A stretch of DNA of 64,000 nucleotides. Source: Prevotella sp. UBA4217 (GTDB lineage: Bacteria; Bacteroidota; Bacteroidia; Bacteroidales; Bacteroidaceae). The notes beneath the pieces were generated by a model. It saw only the letters and a list, made by a program, of their open reading frames with translations, was not told the origin of the DNA and ran no database searches. A program made the translations under genes and the position numbers. This document shows, piece by piece, positions 50,702 through 58,846 of the stretch (positions are counted from its first letter, which is position 1; each line of letters opens with the position of its first letter). The stretch covers positions 186,627 through 250,626 of the forward strand of contig DFTH01000003.1 in assembly GCA_002379425.1 (NCBI GenBank). The letters run 5' to 3'.

Positions 50702-50761
50702 GATTTACAATAATCTAAAACTCTCCGCCCCGCAGCGACCAAACGCTGCGGGGCGGTTTGC
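50672..50761 (+). repeat. Right copy of the 90-bp inverted duplication bracketing the PUL
   Basis: Last 10 codons of the surface lipoprotein gene, its stop, and the downstream hairpin; 88/90 identical to the complement of 43266-43355. The two copies are separated by 7316 bp in inverted orientation. Confidence 0.9.
50725..50756 (+). terminator. Terminator of the susCD operon
   Basis: CCGCCCCGCAGCG (50725-50737) pairs exactly with CGCTGCGGGGCGG (50744-50756) around ACCAAA, followed by TTTG. The same hairpin recurs at 43271-43302 and 51946-51981. Confidence 0.8.
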
Positions 50762-50784
50762 ATTTTAAAATAAACATAAAAAAG

Positions 50785-50816
50785 TTTGGAGGTTTGAAGT
50801 TTTGTTTGTATCTTTG
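50785..50816 (+). promoter_or_regulatory. Promoter of the Rpn-family gene
   Basis: TTTG (50785-50788), 20 bp, TATCTTTG (50809-50816): a full match. It overlaps an upstream extension of the reading frame, which places the true start at 50844. Confidence 0.75.
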
Positions 50817-50843
50817 CAGCGGTTTAATCAAGAATTATTTACT

Positions 50844-51944
50844 ATGGAAACAAAAAGAAAAGATTCAAAGAAAGGAGAAGTGATGATTAACGAGAAGTAC
50901 ATAAGATTTGACTGGGCCGTGAAACGAATGCTTCGCGACAAGGCGAATTTCGATGTTCTGGAAGGCCTGATCACTGTCCTTTTAGGTGAGAAAATCACAA
51001 TTGACGAGATCCTTGAGAGTGAAGGTAATCAGATCAACGAGGAAGACAAGTTCAACCGTGTCGATATCAAGGCCAAGGACTCCAAGGGAGACATTATCAT
51101 CGTCGAGGTGCAACTGACGACACAATTATTCTATCTCGAACGCATACTCTACGGTGTGGCTAAAGCCATCACAGAGCATATCTCGCTTGGCCAGCGCTAT
51201 AGCCAAGTGAAGAAAGTATATTCTATCAACATCCTCTATTTCGATTTAGGCAAAGGGGCTGACTATCTTTACCACGGAATCAACACTTTTAAGGGTGTGC
51301 ATACTGGAGATACCCTCCAGATTAACGTCAAAGAGAATAATGTCATCAAGATGAAGGCCCCGGAAGAAGTATTTCCTGAATACTTCCTCATACGTGTAAA
51401 TGAGTTTAATGATATTGCAAAGTCGCCAATAGAAGAATGGCTTGATTATTTAAAGAACGGGCGTATTAAAGAAGACACTACGACTCCAGGTCTGGCGGAG
51501 GCCCGCAAAAAACTGCAATATATGCAGATGAGTAGGGCTGACCAGATTGCATACGAGCGACACCTTGATGCATTAATGGTACAGAATGATGCCTTTGAAA
51601 CTGCTAAATTAGAAGGTAGAGCGGCTGGCATCGAAGAAGGGAGGATTGTCGGACTGCAAGAAGGACGGGCTGCTGGCATCGAAGAAGGACGGGCCGCTGG
51701 CATTGAAGAAGGACGGGCTGCTGGCATTGAAGAAGGACGAGCCGCTGGTATTGAAGAAGGACGAGCCGCTGGTATTGAAGAAGGACGAGCCGCTGGCATC
51801 GAAGAAGGACGGGCCGCTGGCATTGAAGAAGGACGGGCGTCAGAAAGAATGTCTAACGCACAGAAGTTAAAAGCAAAAGGTGTTCCTATAGAAATCATTT
51901 CTGATAGTTTAGGGCTAACAATAGAAGAAATTGGGAAACTATAA
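50844..51944 (+). CDS. Rpn family PD-(D/E)XK nuclease with 8-residue repeat tail
   Basis: 366 residues. The N-terminal half matches the Rpn/YhgA-like transposase-derived nuclease family: DWAVKRMLRDKANFDVLEGL, then the PD-(D/E)XK core RVDIKAKDSKGDIIIVEVQ with the E-x-Q variant (about 71-89), and FYLERILYGVAKAITEHI. Residues about 262-333 are nine units of GIEEGRAA or close variants, 24 bp each (51627-51842), followed by a helix and the tail ISDSLGLTIEEIGKL. Rpn proteins promote RecA-independent recombination and some act in phage defence. A Met at LDALMVQND just before the repeats could start a short C-terminal product, as reported for intragenic Rpn antitoxins; here that is inference. Confidence 0.88.
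   Translation: METKRKDSKKGEVMINEKYIRFDWAVKRMLRDKANFDVLEGLITVLLGEKITIDEILESEGNQINEEDKFNRVDIKAKDSKGDIIIVEVQLTTQLFYLERILYGVAKAITEHISLGQRYSQVKKVYSINILYFDLGKGADYLYHGINTFKGVHTGDTLQINVKENNVIKMKAPEEVFPEYFLIRVNEFNDIAKSPIEEWLDYLKNGRIKEDTTTPGLAEARKKLQYMQMSRADQIAYERHLDALMVQNDAFETAKLEGRAAGIEEGRIVGLQEGRAAGIEEGRAAGIEEGRAAGIEEGRAAGIEEGRAAGIEEGRAAGIEEGRAAGIEEGRASERMSNAQKLKAKGVPIEIISDSLGLTIEEIGKL
51627..51842 (+). repeat. Nine tandem 24-bp units in the Rpn-family gene
   Basis: Consensus GGCATTGAAGAAGGACGGGC plus CGCT, read GIEEGRAA. The central units are identical or nearly so at the DNA level, and variants (GGTATT, GACGAG) recur in blocks, indicating recent expansion or contraction in multiples of 8 residues without frameshift. 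Confidence 0.95.
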
Positions 51945-51945
51945 G

Positions 51946-51981
51946 ATTCGCCCCGCAGCGACCAAGCGCTGCGGGGCGAAT
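51946..51981 (+). terminator. Terminator after the Rpn-family gene
   Basis: ATTCGCCCCGCAGCG (51946-51960) pairs exactly with CGCTGCGGGGCGAAT (51967-51981) around ACCAAG, followed by TTG. It shares its core with the PUL terminator. Confidence 0.8.
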
Positions 51982-52046
51982 TTGTACTCTGATGGCAAAG
52001 TACAACACTATCTTGCCAAAAACTTTCTGATTTCAATAATTATTCG

Positions 52047-52054
52047 TACATTTG
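52047..52054 (+). promoter_or_regulatory. Promoter -7 element of the GH2-like gene
   Basis: TACATTTG, 26 bp before the ATG at 52081. Confidence 0.5.
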
Positions 52055-52080
52055 CATCAGAGAACTAAAGACTACCACTT

Positions 52081-55000
52081 ATGACGAAATTACTATTAGC
52101 AGCCAGCATGATCCTGAGCACGGCCGTTCAGGGTACAGACGACCAGACAAGAGGTATCGGCCAGTATCCAGGTAATCCCAGTGAGTATTTTGCTCCAACA
52201 GTCAGTTGGACGAGTAGCGACGCCCTGACCAACGTGGCCCTGCATAGGGCGGCCTGGGCCTCGTCGGCCTGCGACTACAACCACACGGCTCATCTGGCGA
52301 CGGACGGCATTTCAGGCACCTCGGAGCCTGCGACGCTCACCGTGACGACACCTGCCGGACGGCTGCCCCGCCGAGAGGCCGAGTGGGCCATCGACGACGG
52401 ACCGTTCTCAAGGAATATCTTGATGGGAGCCCATACGTGGCTACAATATGACTGGGGACAGGCCCTGACGGTCAAGGCTAAGAAGGTCAGGATACAAGGC
52501 ATGGTGGCCTACGACGACAAGGTGGCGACGAACGGCTATCGTCTGCGCTGCGAAGTCTCTGCCGACGGTCAGCAGTGGCAGGCAATCGGAGAACTGAAGG
52601 GCGGCAGACTGCCTGGTACCGCTCTGCACTATAAACTGCACTCCGACCCCAACAAGCAGGAGGCCCAGGAGTTTCTTCCGGCAAGGGTGCTGAACGAGGT
52701 GGTCACCCTGGACGGTCTTACGGCCATGAACCACTTCCGCCTGGTACTGGAGATGGATGGAGCCGCACATTGGGACATCACCGAACTTAGTCTCCTCGAT
52801 GAGCAGGGCAACTATGTGGAGGCCATGCCCTCGCGGGCGTTCAGCAGTATGTGGATCAGCAATGGCGGCGGTGAGCAGTGGCTATATACCGACCTTGGCA
52901 GGAGCCTGCCCATTGAACAGGTGCTGCTCGACTGGTATCAGGCCCCTAAGAAACTGGCTATCCAGGCATCGGATGATGCGAAAGACTGGAAGACCATCGC
53001 CGACGGTGAGCATGTAACGGCCCGCTATGTCAGGCTGCTGATGCAGGAGCCTGGCGAGGCTGGCTACTATGCCCTGCGGGAGATGCAGGTGTTGTCGAGG
53101 CAGAAGCAGATCGTCACTCCTCACGCCGTGGCCGGTGAACACGACGGACGCTATGACCTGAGCGGTGGCCAGTGGCATCTGCAGCGGTCTTCGGAGGTGG
53201 ATGCTGCTGGCGAGCAGATCGCCTCGGCAGGCTTCGACACCAGCGACTGGATCGTGGCTACAGTACCTGGCACGGTGCTGGCCTCATATATTAATATAGG
53301 TGCGGTGCCCAACCCGAACTATGCAGACGACATTGACCAGATATCCGAATCGTTCTTCCGCAGCAACTGGTGGTACCGCGACGAGTTTGACGTACAGACA
53401 GTCGAGGGCGGACAGCAGTGGCTCCACTTCGACGGCATCAACTGGAAGGCGAATGTATTCCTGAACGGACAGCGACTGGGCCGCATAGAGGGAGCCTTCA
53501 TGCGGGGCAGGTTCAATGTGACAGGACTGCTGCGGCAAGGTACTAACTACTTGGCTGTGGAAATCATCTGCAACGAGCACTTCGCCGCCATCAAGGAGAA
53601 GGACGAGAACTCCACGCAGTACAATGGCGGCATCCTCGGGGCGGACAACCCCACGTTCCACGCCACCGTGGGCTGGGACTGGATCACGACGACTCGTGGC
53701 CGTGAGGCAGGCATCTGGAACGAAGTCTATCTGACCACTACTGGCATGGTAACAGTGAGCGACCCATACGTGCAGACGACACTGGCGGGAGACAAGAAGA
53801 CCGTCACGCCGTCAGTCTTTGTGCATAATCATGATGCAAAGTCTGTGACAGGCGTGCTGAGCGGCTACATCGGTGACGTCAGGTTCGAGAAGGTCATCAC
53901 TATTCCCGCCCAGGCGGAGCAGGAGATCACCTTCTGCCCCGAACAGTTCCCGCAACTCACCAGCAGCGACTTCCGCCTCTGGTGGCCCAACGGCTACGGT
54001 GAGCCCTATCTCTATGATGCTGGCTTCACCTTCACTCCTGATGCACCAGTCAACTCTCATCCCTCTACTCTCCACTCTCAACTAAAATACAAGGCCGGAC
54101 TGCGCCAGATGACCTACGAGGATGCCAAGGACTCGCTCCGCATCTATGTGAACGGTCGCCGCTTTATCCCCTTAGGTGGCAACTGGGGTTTCGACGAACA
54201 CAACCTGCTCTACCGTCAGCGGGAGTACGACATCGCCGTGGGGTACCACCGCGATATGAACTTCACGATGATCCGCAACTGGGTGGGACAGGTTGGCGAC
54301 GAGGCTTTCTACGAGGCTTGCGACCGCCATGGCATCATGATCTGGCAGGACTTCTGGCTGGCCAATCCCGCCGACGGTCCCGACCCCTACGACAACCTGC
54401 TCTTCCTCAGCAATGCCGAGGACTATACCCGTCGCATGCGCAGCCATGCCAGCATCGGACTCTACTGCGGCCGTAACGAGGGCTTCCCGCCCGAGGCCCT
54501 CGACCGCAAACTGCGAGCCTACGTACATCAGTTGGCCCCCGGCATGGAGTATATCTCCCATTCCTCTTCAGAAGGCGTCAGTGGTGGAGGTCCTTACCGT
54601 GCCTTGTCGATGAAAGAGTATTACGAGAAGCAGAGCGGCAAGATACACTCTGAGCGCGGCATGCCCAACGTGATGAACATCGAGAGCCTGCAGCGTACCT
54701 TCTCATCCGAAGCCCTCTGGCCCCAGTCACGCCAATGGGGACAGCACGACTTCACACTACAGGGCGCACAGCGCGCGGCCACCTTCAACAAGATGGTGGA
54801 GGACGGCTTCGGTCAGGCCAGGGATGCCGAAACGTTCAGCCGCTGGGCACAGATAATCAACTACAACGGCTACCGCGCCATGTTCGAATCGACCAGCAAG
54901 AGCCGGGCAGGACTCCTGTTATGGATGAGTCATCCCTGCTGGCCGTCGATGGTATGGCAGACCTACGACTACTACTTCGACCCGACAGCCGCCTACTTCG

Positions 55001-55623
55001 GCTGTAAGAAAGCCTGCGAACCACTGCATATTCAGTATAATCACCTTACTGACAGCATCGAGGTGGTGAACCACTCGGCAGGCGACTGCCAAGGCATCAC
55101 TGCCACCGTCACCGTCTATAACCTGGATGGCAAGACGACCCGTCGGCAGAGCGTCAGGCTCAGTAGTCAGGAAGATACCACGCAGTCCTTGCTGAGACTC
55201 GCGACGCTGATGCCCAAGGCACCGTCCGATATCTACTTCCTGCGCCTGACCTTGGCAGACAAAAAGGGCATCGTTTCAGAGAATACCTATATCATGGGCA
55301 GGCAAGAGGGCTGCTATCAGGCACTTGCGACTCTGCCCAAGGCTGAGGTGGCTCAGCAGATGACGGTCACCAGTGAGGGCACCGCCCTTACCGCCCGTGT
55401 CACGCTGAGTAACAAGAGCAAGGTGCCCGCCCCCTTCCTCCGCCTGAACCTGAAGGGTGAGGACGGTGAACAGATCCTCCCCGCCATCTATAGCGACAAC
55501 TATATCACCCTGATGCCAGGTGAACAGAAGACCGTCACCGTCGAGTGGCGGAAAGAGGATGCCCGAGGGCAGCAGCCACGCATAGAGATAACAGGAATCA
55601 ACAAAAGACCGTTAAGGAGATGA
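52081..55623 (+). CDS. Large GH2-like secreted glycosidase with discoidin-type N-terminal domains
   Basis: 1180 residues. Signal-like start MTKLLLAASMILSTAVQG. Residues about 40-345 contain F5/8-type-C-like features (LALHRAAWASS-like VALHRAAWASSACDYNHTAH, YRLRCEVSADGQQW, HFRLVLEM, and a second unit with KLAIQASDDAKDWKTI and RYVRLLM). Then comes a GH2 sugar-binding fold with FFRSNWWYRDEFDV and HFDGINWKANVFLNG, an Ig-like domain, and a barrel with LGGNWGFDEHNLLYR, MNFTMIRNWVGQVGDEAFYEACDRHGIMIWQDFW and YCGRNEG (Glu near 800, the expected acid/base). Closest by eye to exo-acting beta-glucosaminidase/mannosidase GH2 types; the sugar is not certain. Residues about 656-672 (VNSHPSTLHSQLK) come from a short dispersed repeat. 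Its stop overlaps the next ATG. Confidence 0.8.
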   Translation: MTKLLLAASMILSTAVQGTDDQTRGIGQYPGNPSEYFAPTVSWTSSDALTNVALHRAAWASSACDYNHTAHLATDGISGTSEPATLTVTTPAGRLPRREAEWAIDDGPFSRNILMGAHTWLQYDWGQALTVKAKKVRIQGMVAYDDKVATNGYRLRCEVSADGQQWQAIGELKGGRLPGTALHYKLHSDPNKQEAQEFLPARVLNEVVTLDGLTAMNHFRLVLEMDGAAHWDITELSLLDEQGNYVEAMPSRAFSSMWISNGGGEQWLYTDLGRSLPIEQVLLDWYQAPKKLAIQASDDAKDWKTIADGEHVTARYVRLLMQEPGEAGYYALREMQVLSRQKQIVTPHAVAGEHDGRYDLSGGQWHLQRSSEVDAAGEQIASAGFDTSDWIVATVPGTVLASYINIGAVPNPNYADDIDQISESFFRSNWWYRDEFDVQTVEGGQQWLHFDGINWKANVFLNGQRLGRIEGAFMRGRFNVTGLLRQGTNYLAVEIICNEHFAAIKEKDENSTQYNGGILGADNPTFHATVGWDWITTTRGREAGIWNEVYLTTTGMVTVSDPYVQTTLAGDKKTVTPSVFVHNHDAKSVTGVLSGYIGDVRFEKVITIPAQAEQEITFCPEQFPQLTSSDFRLWWPNGYGEPYLYDAGFTFTPDAPVNSHPSTLHSQLKYKAGLRQMTYEDAKDSLRIYVNGRRFIPLGGNWGFDEHNLLYRQREYDIAVGYHRDMNFTMIRNWVGQVGDEAFYEACDRHGIMIWQDFWLANPADGPDPYDNLLFLSNAEDYTRRMRSHASIGLYCGRNEGFPPEALDRKLRAYVHQLAPGMEYISHSSSEGVSGGGPYRALSMKEYYEKQSGKIHSERGMPNVMNIESLQRTFSSEALWPQSRQWGQHDFTLQGAQRAATFNKMVEDGFGQARDAETFSRWAQIINYNGYRAMFESTSKSRAGLLLWMSHPCWPSMVWQTYDYYFDPTAAYFGCKKACEPLHIQYNHLTDSIEVVNHSAGDCQGITATVTVYNLDGKTTRRQSVRLSSQEDTTQSLLRLATLMPKAPSDIYFLRLTLADKKGIVSENTYIMGRQEGCYQALATLPKAEVAQQMTVTSEGTALTARVTLSNKSKVPAPFLRLNLKGEDGEQILPAIYSDNYITLMPGEQKTVTVEWRKEDARGQQPRIEITGINKRPLRR
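54047..54090 (-). repeat. In-frame short repeat inside the GH2-like gene
   Basis: CAACTCTCATCCCTCTACTC and the following CTCTCAACT resemble the complement of the tagttgagagtgga repeat near 36260. It lies at a domain boundary (end of the Ig-like domain, before the barrel). Confidence 0.55.
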
Positions 55624-55823
55624 AGAGAATCGACGGTCAGCCCGAGGTATTCTCCATCCACGCCGACGACTTCACGGCAGAGTGGCGCTGGAACGTGCTG
55701 CGTGGGTATGCCTCCCGTAGTATCCCTGTAAAAGAAAAGGGGCGTCAGCGGTTACGCGTCTATCTGCTTGACCCAGGTATTGTACTACAGGAAGTGCTGA
55801 TTCACAAGGGACCCGTTGCGTAA
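55620..55823 (+). CDS. Small protein resembling a glycosidase C-terminal beta domain
   Basis: 67 residues; starts at ATG 55620 within the stop of the GH2-like gene (ATGA), so translation is probably coupled. No signal peptide. The sequence WRWNVLRGYASRSIPVKEKG and LRVYLLDPGIVLQEVLIHKG resembles the C-terminal beta-sandwich of some larger glycosidases (GH115-type proteins end in a similar VVLQKI stretch, by memory). It may be a piece of an ancestral larger gene left behind, or a true small partner. Without a signal it would stay in the cytoplasm, which does not suit the neighbour and favours a remnant. Confidence 0.5.
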   Translation: MKRIDGQPEVFSIHADDFTAEWRWNVLRGYASRSIPVKEKGRQRLRVYLLDPGIVLQEVLIHKGPVA

Positions 55824-55876
55824 TTCTGTTTGTTCAAATAATGCCCGAAAGACTTGGCTGTTTGAAAAAGAATGCG

Positions 55877-55884
55877 TACTTTTG
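55877..55884 (+). promoter_or_regulatory. Promoter -7 element of the DUF6057/CXXCH module
   Basis: TACTTTTG, with TTGG at 55854-55857 about 19 bp upstream, ends 8 bp before the ATG at 55893, leaving almost no leader. Confidence 0.6.
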
Positions 55885-55892
55885 CAGCGGAA

Positions 55893-57377
55893 ATGACTAA
55901 AGCGGCAAATAGATACTGGAACTGGGGATTGTCGGTGCTCGTGGGCATCGGCATCTTCTTGTTCTGGTATGTGGGCTATCCCCATGCCATGTCGTATCAT
56001 GAACAGTATCAACTCTTCCTCTGGACATGGGACTACTTCGTGGAACGGATCAGTCTGCCAGGAGGCTTGGCAGACTGGTTGGGCGAGTTCATCGTGCAGT
56101 TCTATTATGTGGAGTGGTTGGGCGCCCTGTTGCTGGCCTTGCTCTTCGTTGCCTTACAACGGCTGACGTTGAGGCTGTTGACACAGGGGACCGTCTCTAT
56201 ATGTCTGAGTCTGGTTCCCGTGGCTCTGTTCTGGTGGCTGATGGGCGATATCAACGTGATGCTCTCGTTGCCAGTGGCAGTGGTCCTGGCCTTGACACTA
56301 GCATGTGTGCGGTACGGGAAATCACTGTCATGGCTGGATATTGTCATCGTGCCTGTTGCCTATTGGCTGATAGGACCGGTGGTCTGGCTGTACGTCATCA
56401 TCCGCGTGTTGCAATGGGGGTGGAAGCACCTCTGGTCGGCAGGATGGCTCGTGGCGGTGCAAGTAATGGTCTATGCATGGCTGTTGCCGCAGTGGCCGTT
56501 GCAGATGGCGATGACGGGGCTGACCTACTACCGCATCCCGTTGCACTATCCGCAATGGAGCGGCTACGACAAGGATATGTATGAACTGATCCGGCTGGAC
56601 TACCTCGTCAGGAACGAACGGTGGGATGAGGTCGTGAAGCGGGCTGGGAAGTACCAGGTGAATACCCCGTTCTGGTCGAACTGCGTGAACCTTGCGCTGT
56701 CGCAGAAACGACTCTTGGCCGATCGTATGTTCGATTTCTATCAGAGTGGGGAAGATGCGCTGATAATGCCCCGAGTGCGCGACCTGACGTCGATGCTTCC
56801 AACAGCGGAGACTTTCTGGCGCTTAGGCATGGTGAACTCAGCGCAGCGCTATATGTTCGATACACAGGAGTCGATCCTTAACGCCAAGAAGAGTGGGCGC
56901 TGCACCAAGCGGATTGCTGAGTGTATGATTGTGAACGGCCATTACCAGACGGCTGCCAAGCAACTCGACCTGCTGAAGAAGTCGCTTTTCTATCGCGCTT
57001 GGGCTGAGGAGGCCGAGGCGCTGATGAAAGATGAGGCGAAGATCAATGTGCATCCCGTCTATGGGAAGATGCGCCAACTGAGATATAAGGAGAGTTTCCT
57101 GTATAGTTACGAGGAAATCGACAAGATGTTCGGTCTGCTTTTTATGGACAACCAGACTAACAAGATGGCGCTCGACTACTTCATGGGGCAGATGCTCCTG
57201 AAGGGGAACGTGCAGGGCTTTCAACAGTATATGGGCATGGTGCAGCAGTATGGCGGCTATCGTGAGATGCCGCTGGGCTATCAGGATGCGATGCGCTGCA
57301 TCCAGTTGCGTGGCAATGCCCCAGGATCGGCATACGCTAAATATGTACAGCGGATGATGGAAAGGAGGGGACAATGA
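55893..57377 (+). CDS. DUF6057-type integral membrane protein, copy 1
   Basis: 494 residues. About seven N-terminal membrane segments (to about residue 225), then a helical, soluble C-terminal half with TPR-like helix pairs (NLALSQKRLLADRMFDFYQ, FWRLGMVNSAQRYMFDTQES, MIVNGHYQTAAKQLDLLKKS). The N-terminal signature FWYVGYPHAMSYHEQYQLFL and DYFVERISLPGGLADWLGEF is shared with copy 2 at 59499. I believe this corresponds to the family listed as DUF6057, with unknown function; the name is from memory. It overlaps the following CXXCH lipoprotein gene by 4 bp (ATGA), so the two proteins are made together. Confidence 0.78.
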   Translation: MTKAANRYWNWGLSVLVGIGIFLFWYVGYPHAMSYHEQYQLFLWTWDYFVERISLPGGLADWLGEFIVQFYYVEWLGALLLALLFVALQRLTLRLLTQGTVSICLSLVPVALFWWLMGDINVMLSLPVAVVLALTLACVRYGKSLSWLDIVIVPVAYWLIGPVVWLYVIIRVLQWGWKHLWSAGWLVAVQVMVYAWLLPQWPLQMAMTGLTYYRIPLHYPQWSGYDKDMYELIRLDYLVRNERWDEVVKRAGKYQVNTPFWSNCVNLALSQKRLLADRMFDFYQSGEDALIMPRVRDLTSMLPTAETFWRLGMVNSAQRYMFDTQESILNAKKSGRCTKRIAECMIVNGHYQTAAKQLDLLKKSLFYRAWAEEAEALMKDEAKINVHPVYGKMRQLRYKESFLYSYEEIDKMFGLLFMDNQTNKMALDYFMGQMLLKGNVQGFQQYMGMVQQYGGYREMPLGYQDAMRCIQLRGNAPGSAYAKYVQRMMERRGQ

Positions 57378-58840
57378 AGAGGATACTAGATTTTCTAGGT
57401 GTTCTAGGTGTTCTGGGTGTTCTAGGATGTACCAGTAAAGTGGAGAATCCTTCGAAGGTAGATGCACTGCCAGAGATATATCCCGACTATATCGGGGTGA
57501 CGATCCCTGTGGACATCGCCCCGTTGAACTTCAACTTTGCTGACGAGACAATCGACGCCATGGATGTGGTGGTCCGTGGCAGTAAGGGCGGTGAACTGCA
57601 TGTTCAGGGTAATGAAGCCGACTTCGATGTTGATGACTGGCACCAGTTGACCAAGCAGAACCAGGGTGGGACGATTACCTTCACAGTCAGTGTGGAGAGG
57701 GACGGCCAGTGGAAGCAATATAAGGACTTCACCGTGAGCGTCAGTGACTATCCCCTTGAAGAATGGGGACTGACCTACCGCCGTATCAAGCCAGGCTATG
57801 AGGTGGGAGGTGACATCGGCATCTACCAGCGTGACCTCCAGACTTTCGACGAGTATGCCATCCTGACGGAGACTGTGGTGCCAGGACGCTGCTTCAACTG
57901 TCATACGGCTAATCGCACGAATCCCAACCGCATCACCTTGCAGATGCGCGGAGAAGGCGGTGGAACGATGATTCAGAAGGACGGTCGGCAGACATGGGTG
58001 GAGACAAAGACCGACTCCACGAAGGCGGCAGGCTCCTACAGTTACTGGCATCCCGAAGGTGACTATGTGGCACTGGCCGTGAACTCCGTGCACCAGAGTT
58101 TCTTTACGGGTACTGGACAGCGTATTGAGGTCTATCATAAGTTCAGCAACGTGGAGGTGCTCGACACCCGAACCAACGAACTGATCCTGTCGCCACTGAT
58201 GCAGACCGACGACTTAGAGATATTCCCCGCCTTCTCGCATGACGGGAAATGGATATACTACAGTACGTCGAAGCCCTGTCGCGTGCCAGCAGAATACGAG
58301 AAGGTGAAGTGCTCACTCTGCCGTATCGGCTTCGATGCCACGACGGGCAGGTTTGGTGAGACCGTCGATACCCTGCTGAACGGGCCTGCCACAGACAAGA
58401 GTTATGTGCTGGCACGTCCCAGTTACGACGGACGGTGGCTGATGTACTGTATGAGCAGCCGGGGGAATTTCCCCGTGAGTCAGGACGATGCCGACCTCTG
58501 GCTGATGGATCTGCAGACGGGCGAGAGCCGCGAACTGAAGGAGGTGAATAGCGGCCAGAGCGAGAGTTTCCACAACTGGAATGGGAACAGCCGCTGGTTC
58601 GTGTTCAGTTCAAAGCGGGAAGACGGTGTCTATACAAAACTCTATCTGGCCTCGATCGACGGGCAGGGACGCGTGTCAAAGCCGTTCCTCCTGCCACAGC
58701 GCCATCCGAGGAAGTTCTATCGGGAGATGATGGATGCCTACAACTGTCCTGACTTCACGAAGACGAAGGTGGCGTTAGATGCCCACGAGACCTATCGGCA
58801 GGTGTTCGGCAACGAGAGAAAAAAGGTAAAAATAAGATAA
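57374..58840 (+). CDS. CXXCH-containing beta-propeller lipoprotein, copy 1
   Basis: 488 residues. Lipoprotein signal whose core is a repeat (LGVLGVLGVLGC). An N-terminal beta domain with VTIPVDIAPLNFNF and EWGLTYRRIKPGYEV is followed by a heme-c type motif CFNCH (near 174-178, in VPGRCFNCHTANRTNPN), then a TolB/PD40-type propeller: YWHPEGDYVALA, IFPAFSHDGKWIYYST, RPSYDGRWLMYC, NWNGNSRWFVFSSKRED, ending HPRKFYREMMDAYNCPDFTK. If heme is attached it would be in the periplasm, but no cytochrome c maturation gene is in the window. Translationally coupled to the membrane protein. Copy 2 is at 61202. Confidence 0.8.
   Translation: MKRILDFLGVLGVLGVLGCTSKVENPSKVDALPEIYPDYIGVTIPVDIAPLNFNFADETIDAMDVVVRGSKGGELHVQGNEADFDVDDWHQLTKQNQGGTITFTVSVERDGQWKQYKDFTVSVSDYPLEEWGLTYRRIKPGYEVGGDIGIYQRDLQTFDEYAILTETVVPGRCFNCHTANRTNPNRITLQMRGEGGGTMIQKDGRQTWVETKTDSTKAAGSYSYWHPEGDYVALAVNSVHQSFFTGTGQRIEVYHKFSNVEVLDTRTNELILSPLMQTDDLEIFPAFSHDGKWIYYSTSKPCRVPAEYEKVKCSLCRIGFDATTGRFGETVDTLLNGPATDKSYVLARPSYDGRWLMYCMSSRGNFPVSQDDADLWLMDLQTGESRELKEVNSGQSESFHNWNGNSRWFVFSSKREDGVYTKLYLASIDGQGRVSKPFLLPQRHPRKFYREMMDAYNCPDFTKTKVALDAHETYRQVFGNERKKVKIR
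57385..57430 (+). repeat. CTAGGTGTT tandem repeat encoding a lipoprotein signal core
   Basis: Four imperfect TTCTAGGTG units read as LGVLGVLGVLGC. Related CTAGG-rich stretches occur in frame at 59898-59955 and 61221-61264. Confidence 0.75.
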
Positions 58841-58846
58841 TTAGAC

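Noticed and set aside
51627..51842. 24-bp repeats as a CRISPR array or integration site
   Set aside because: They are in frame within a protein, encode a regular GIEEGRAA peptide and have no spacers.
51446..52036. Antisense reading frame rich in PAARPSS repeats opposite the Rpn-family gene
   Set aside because: It is the mirror of the GIEEGRAA repeat and has no promoter or homology signal.
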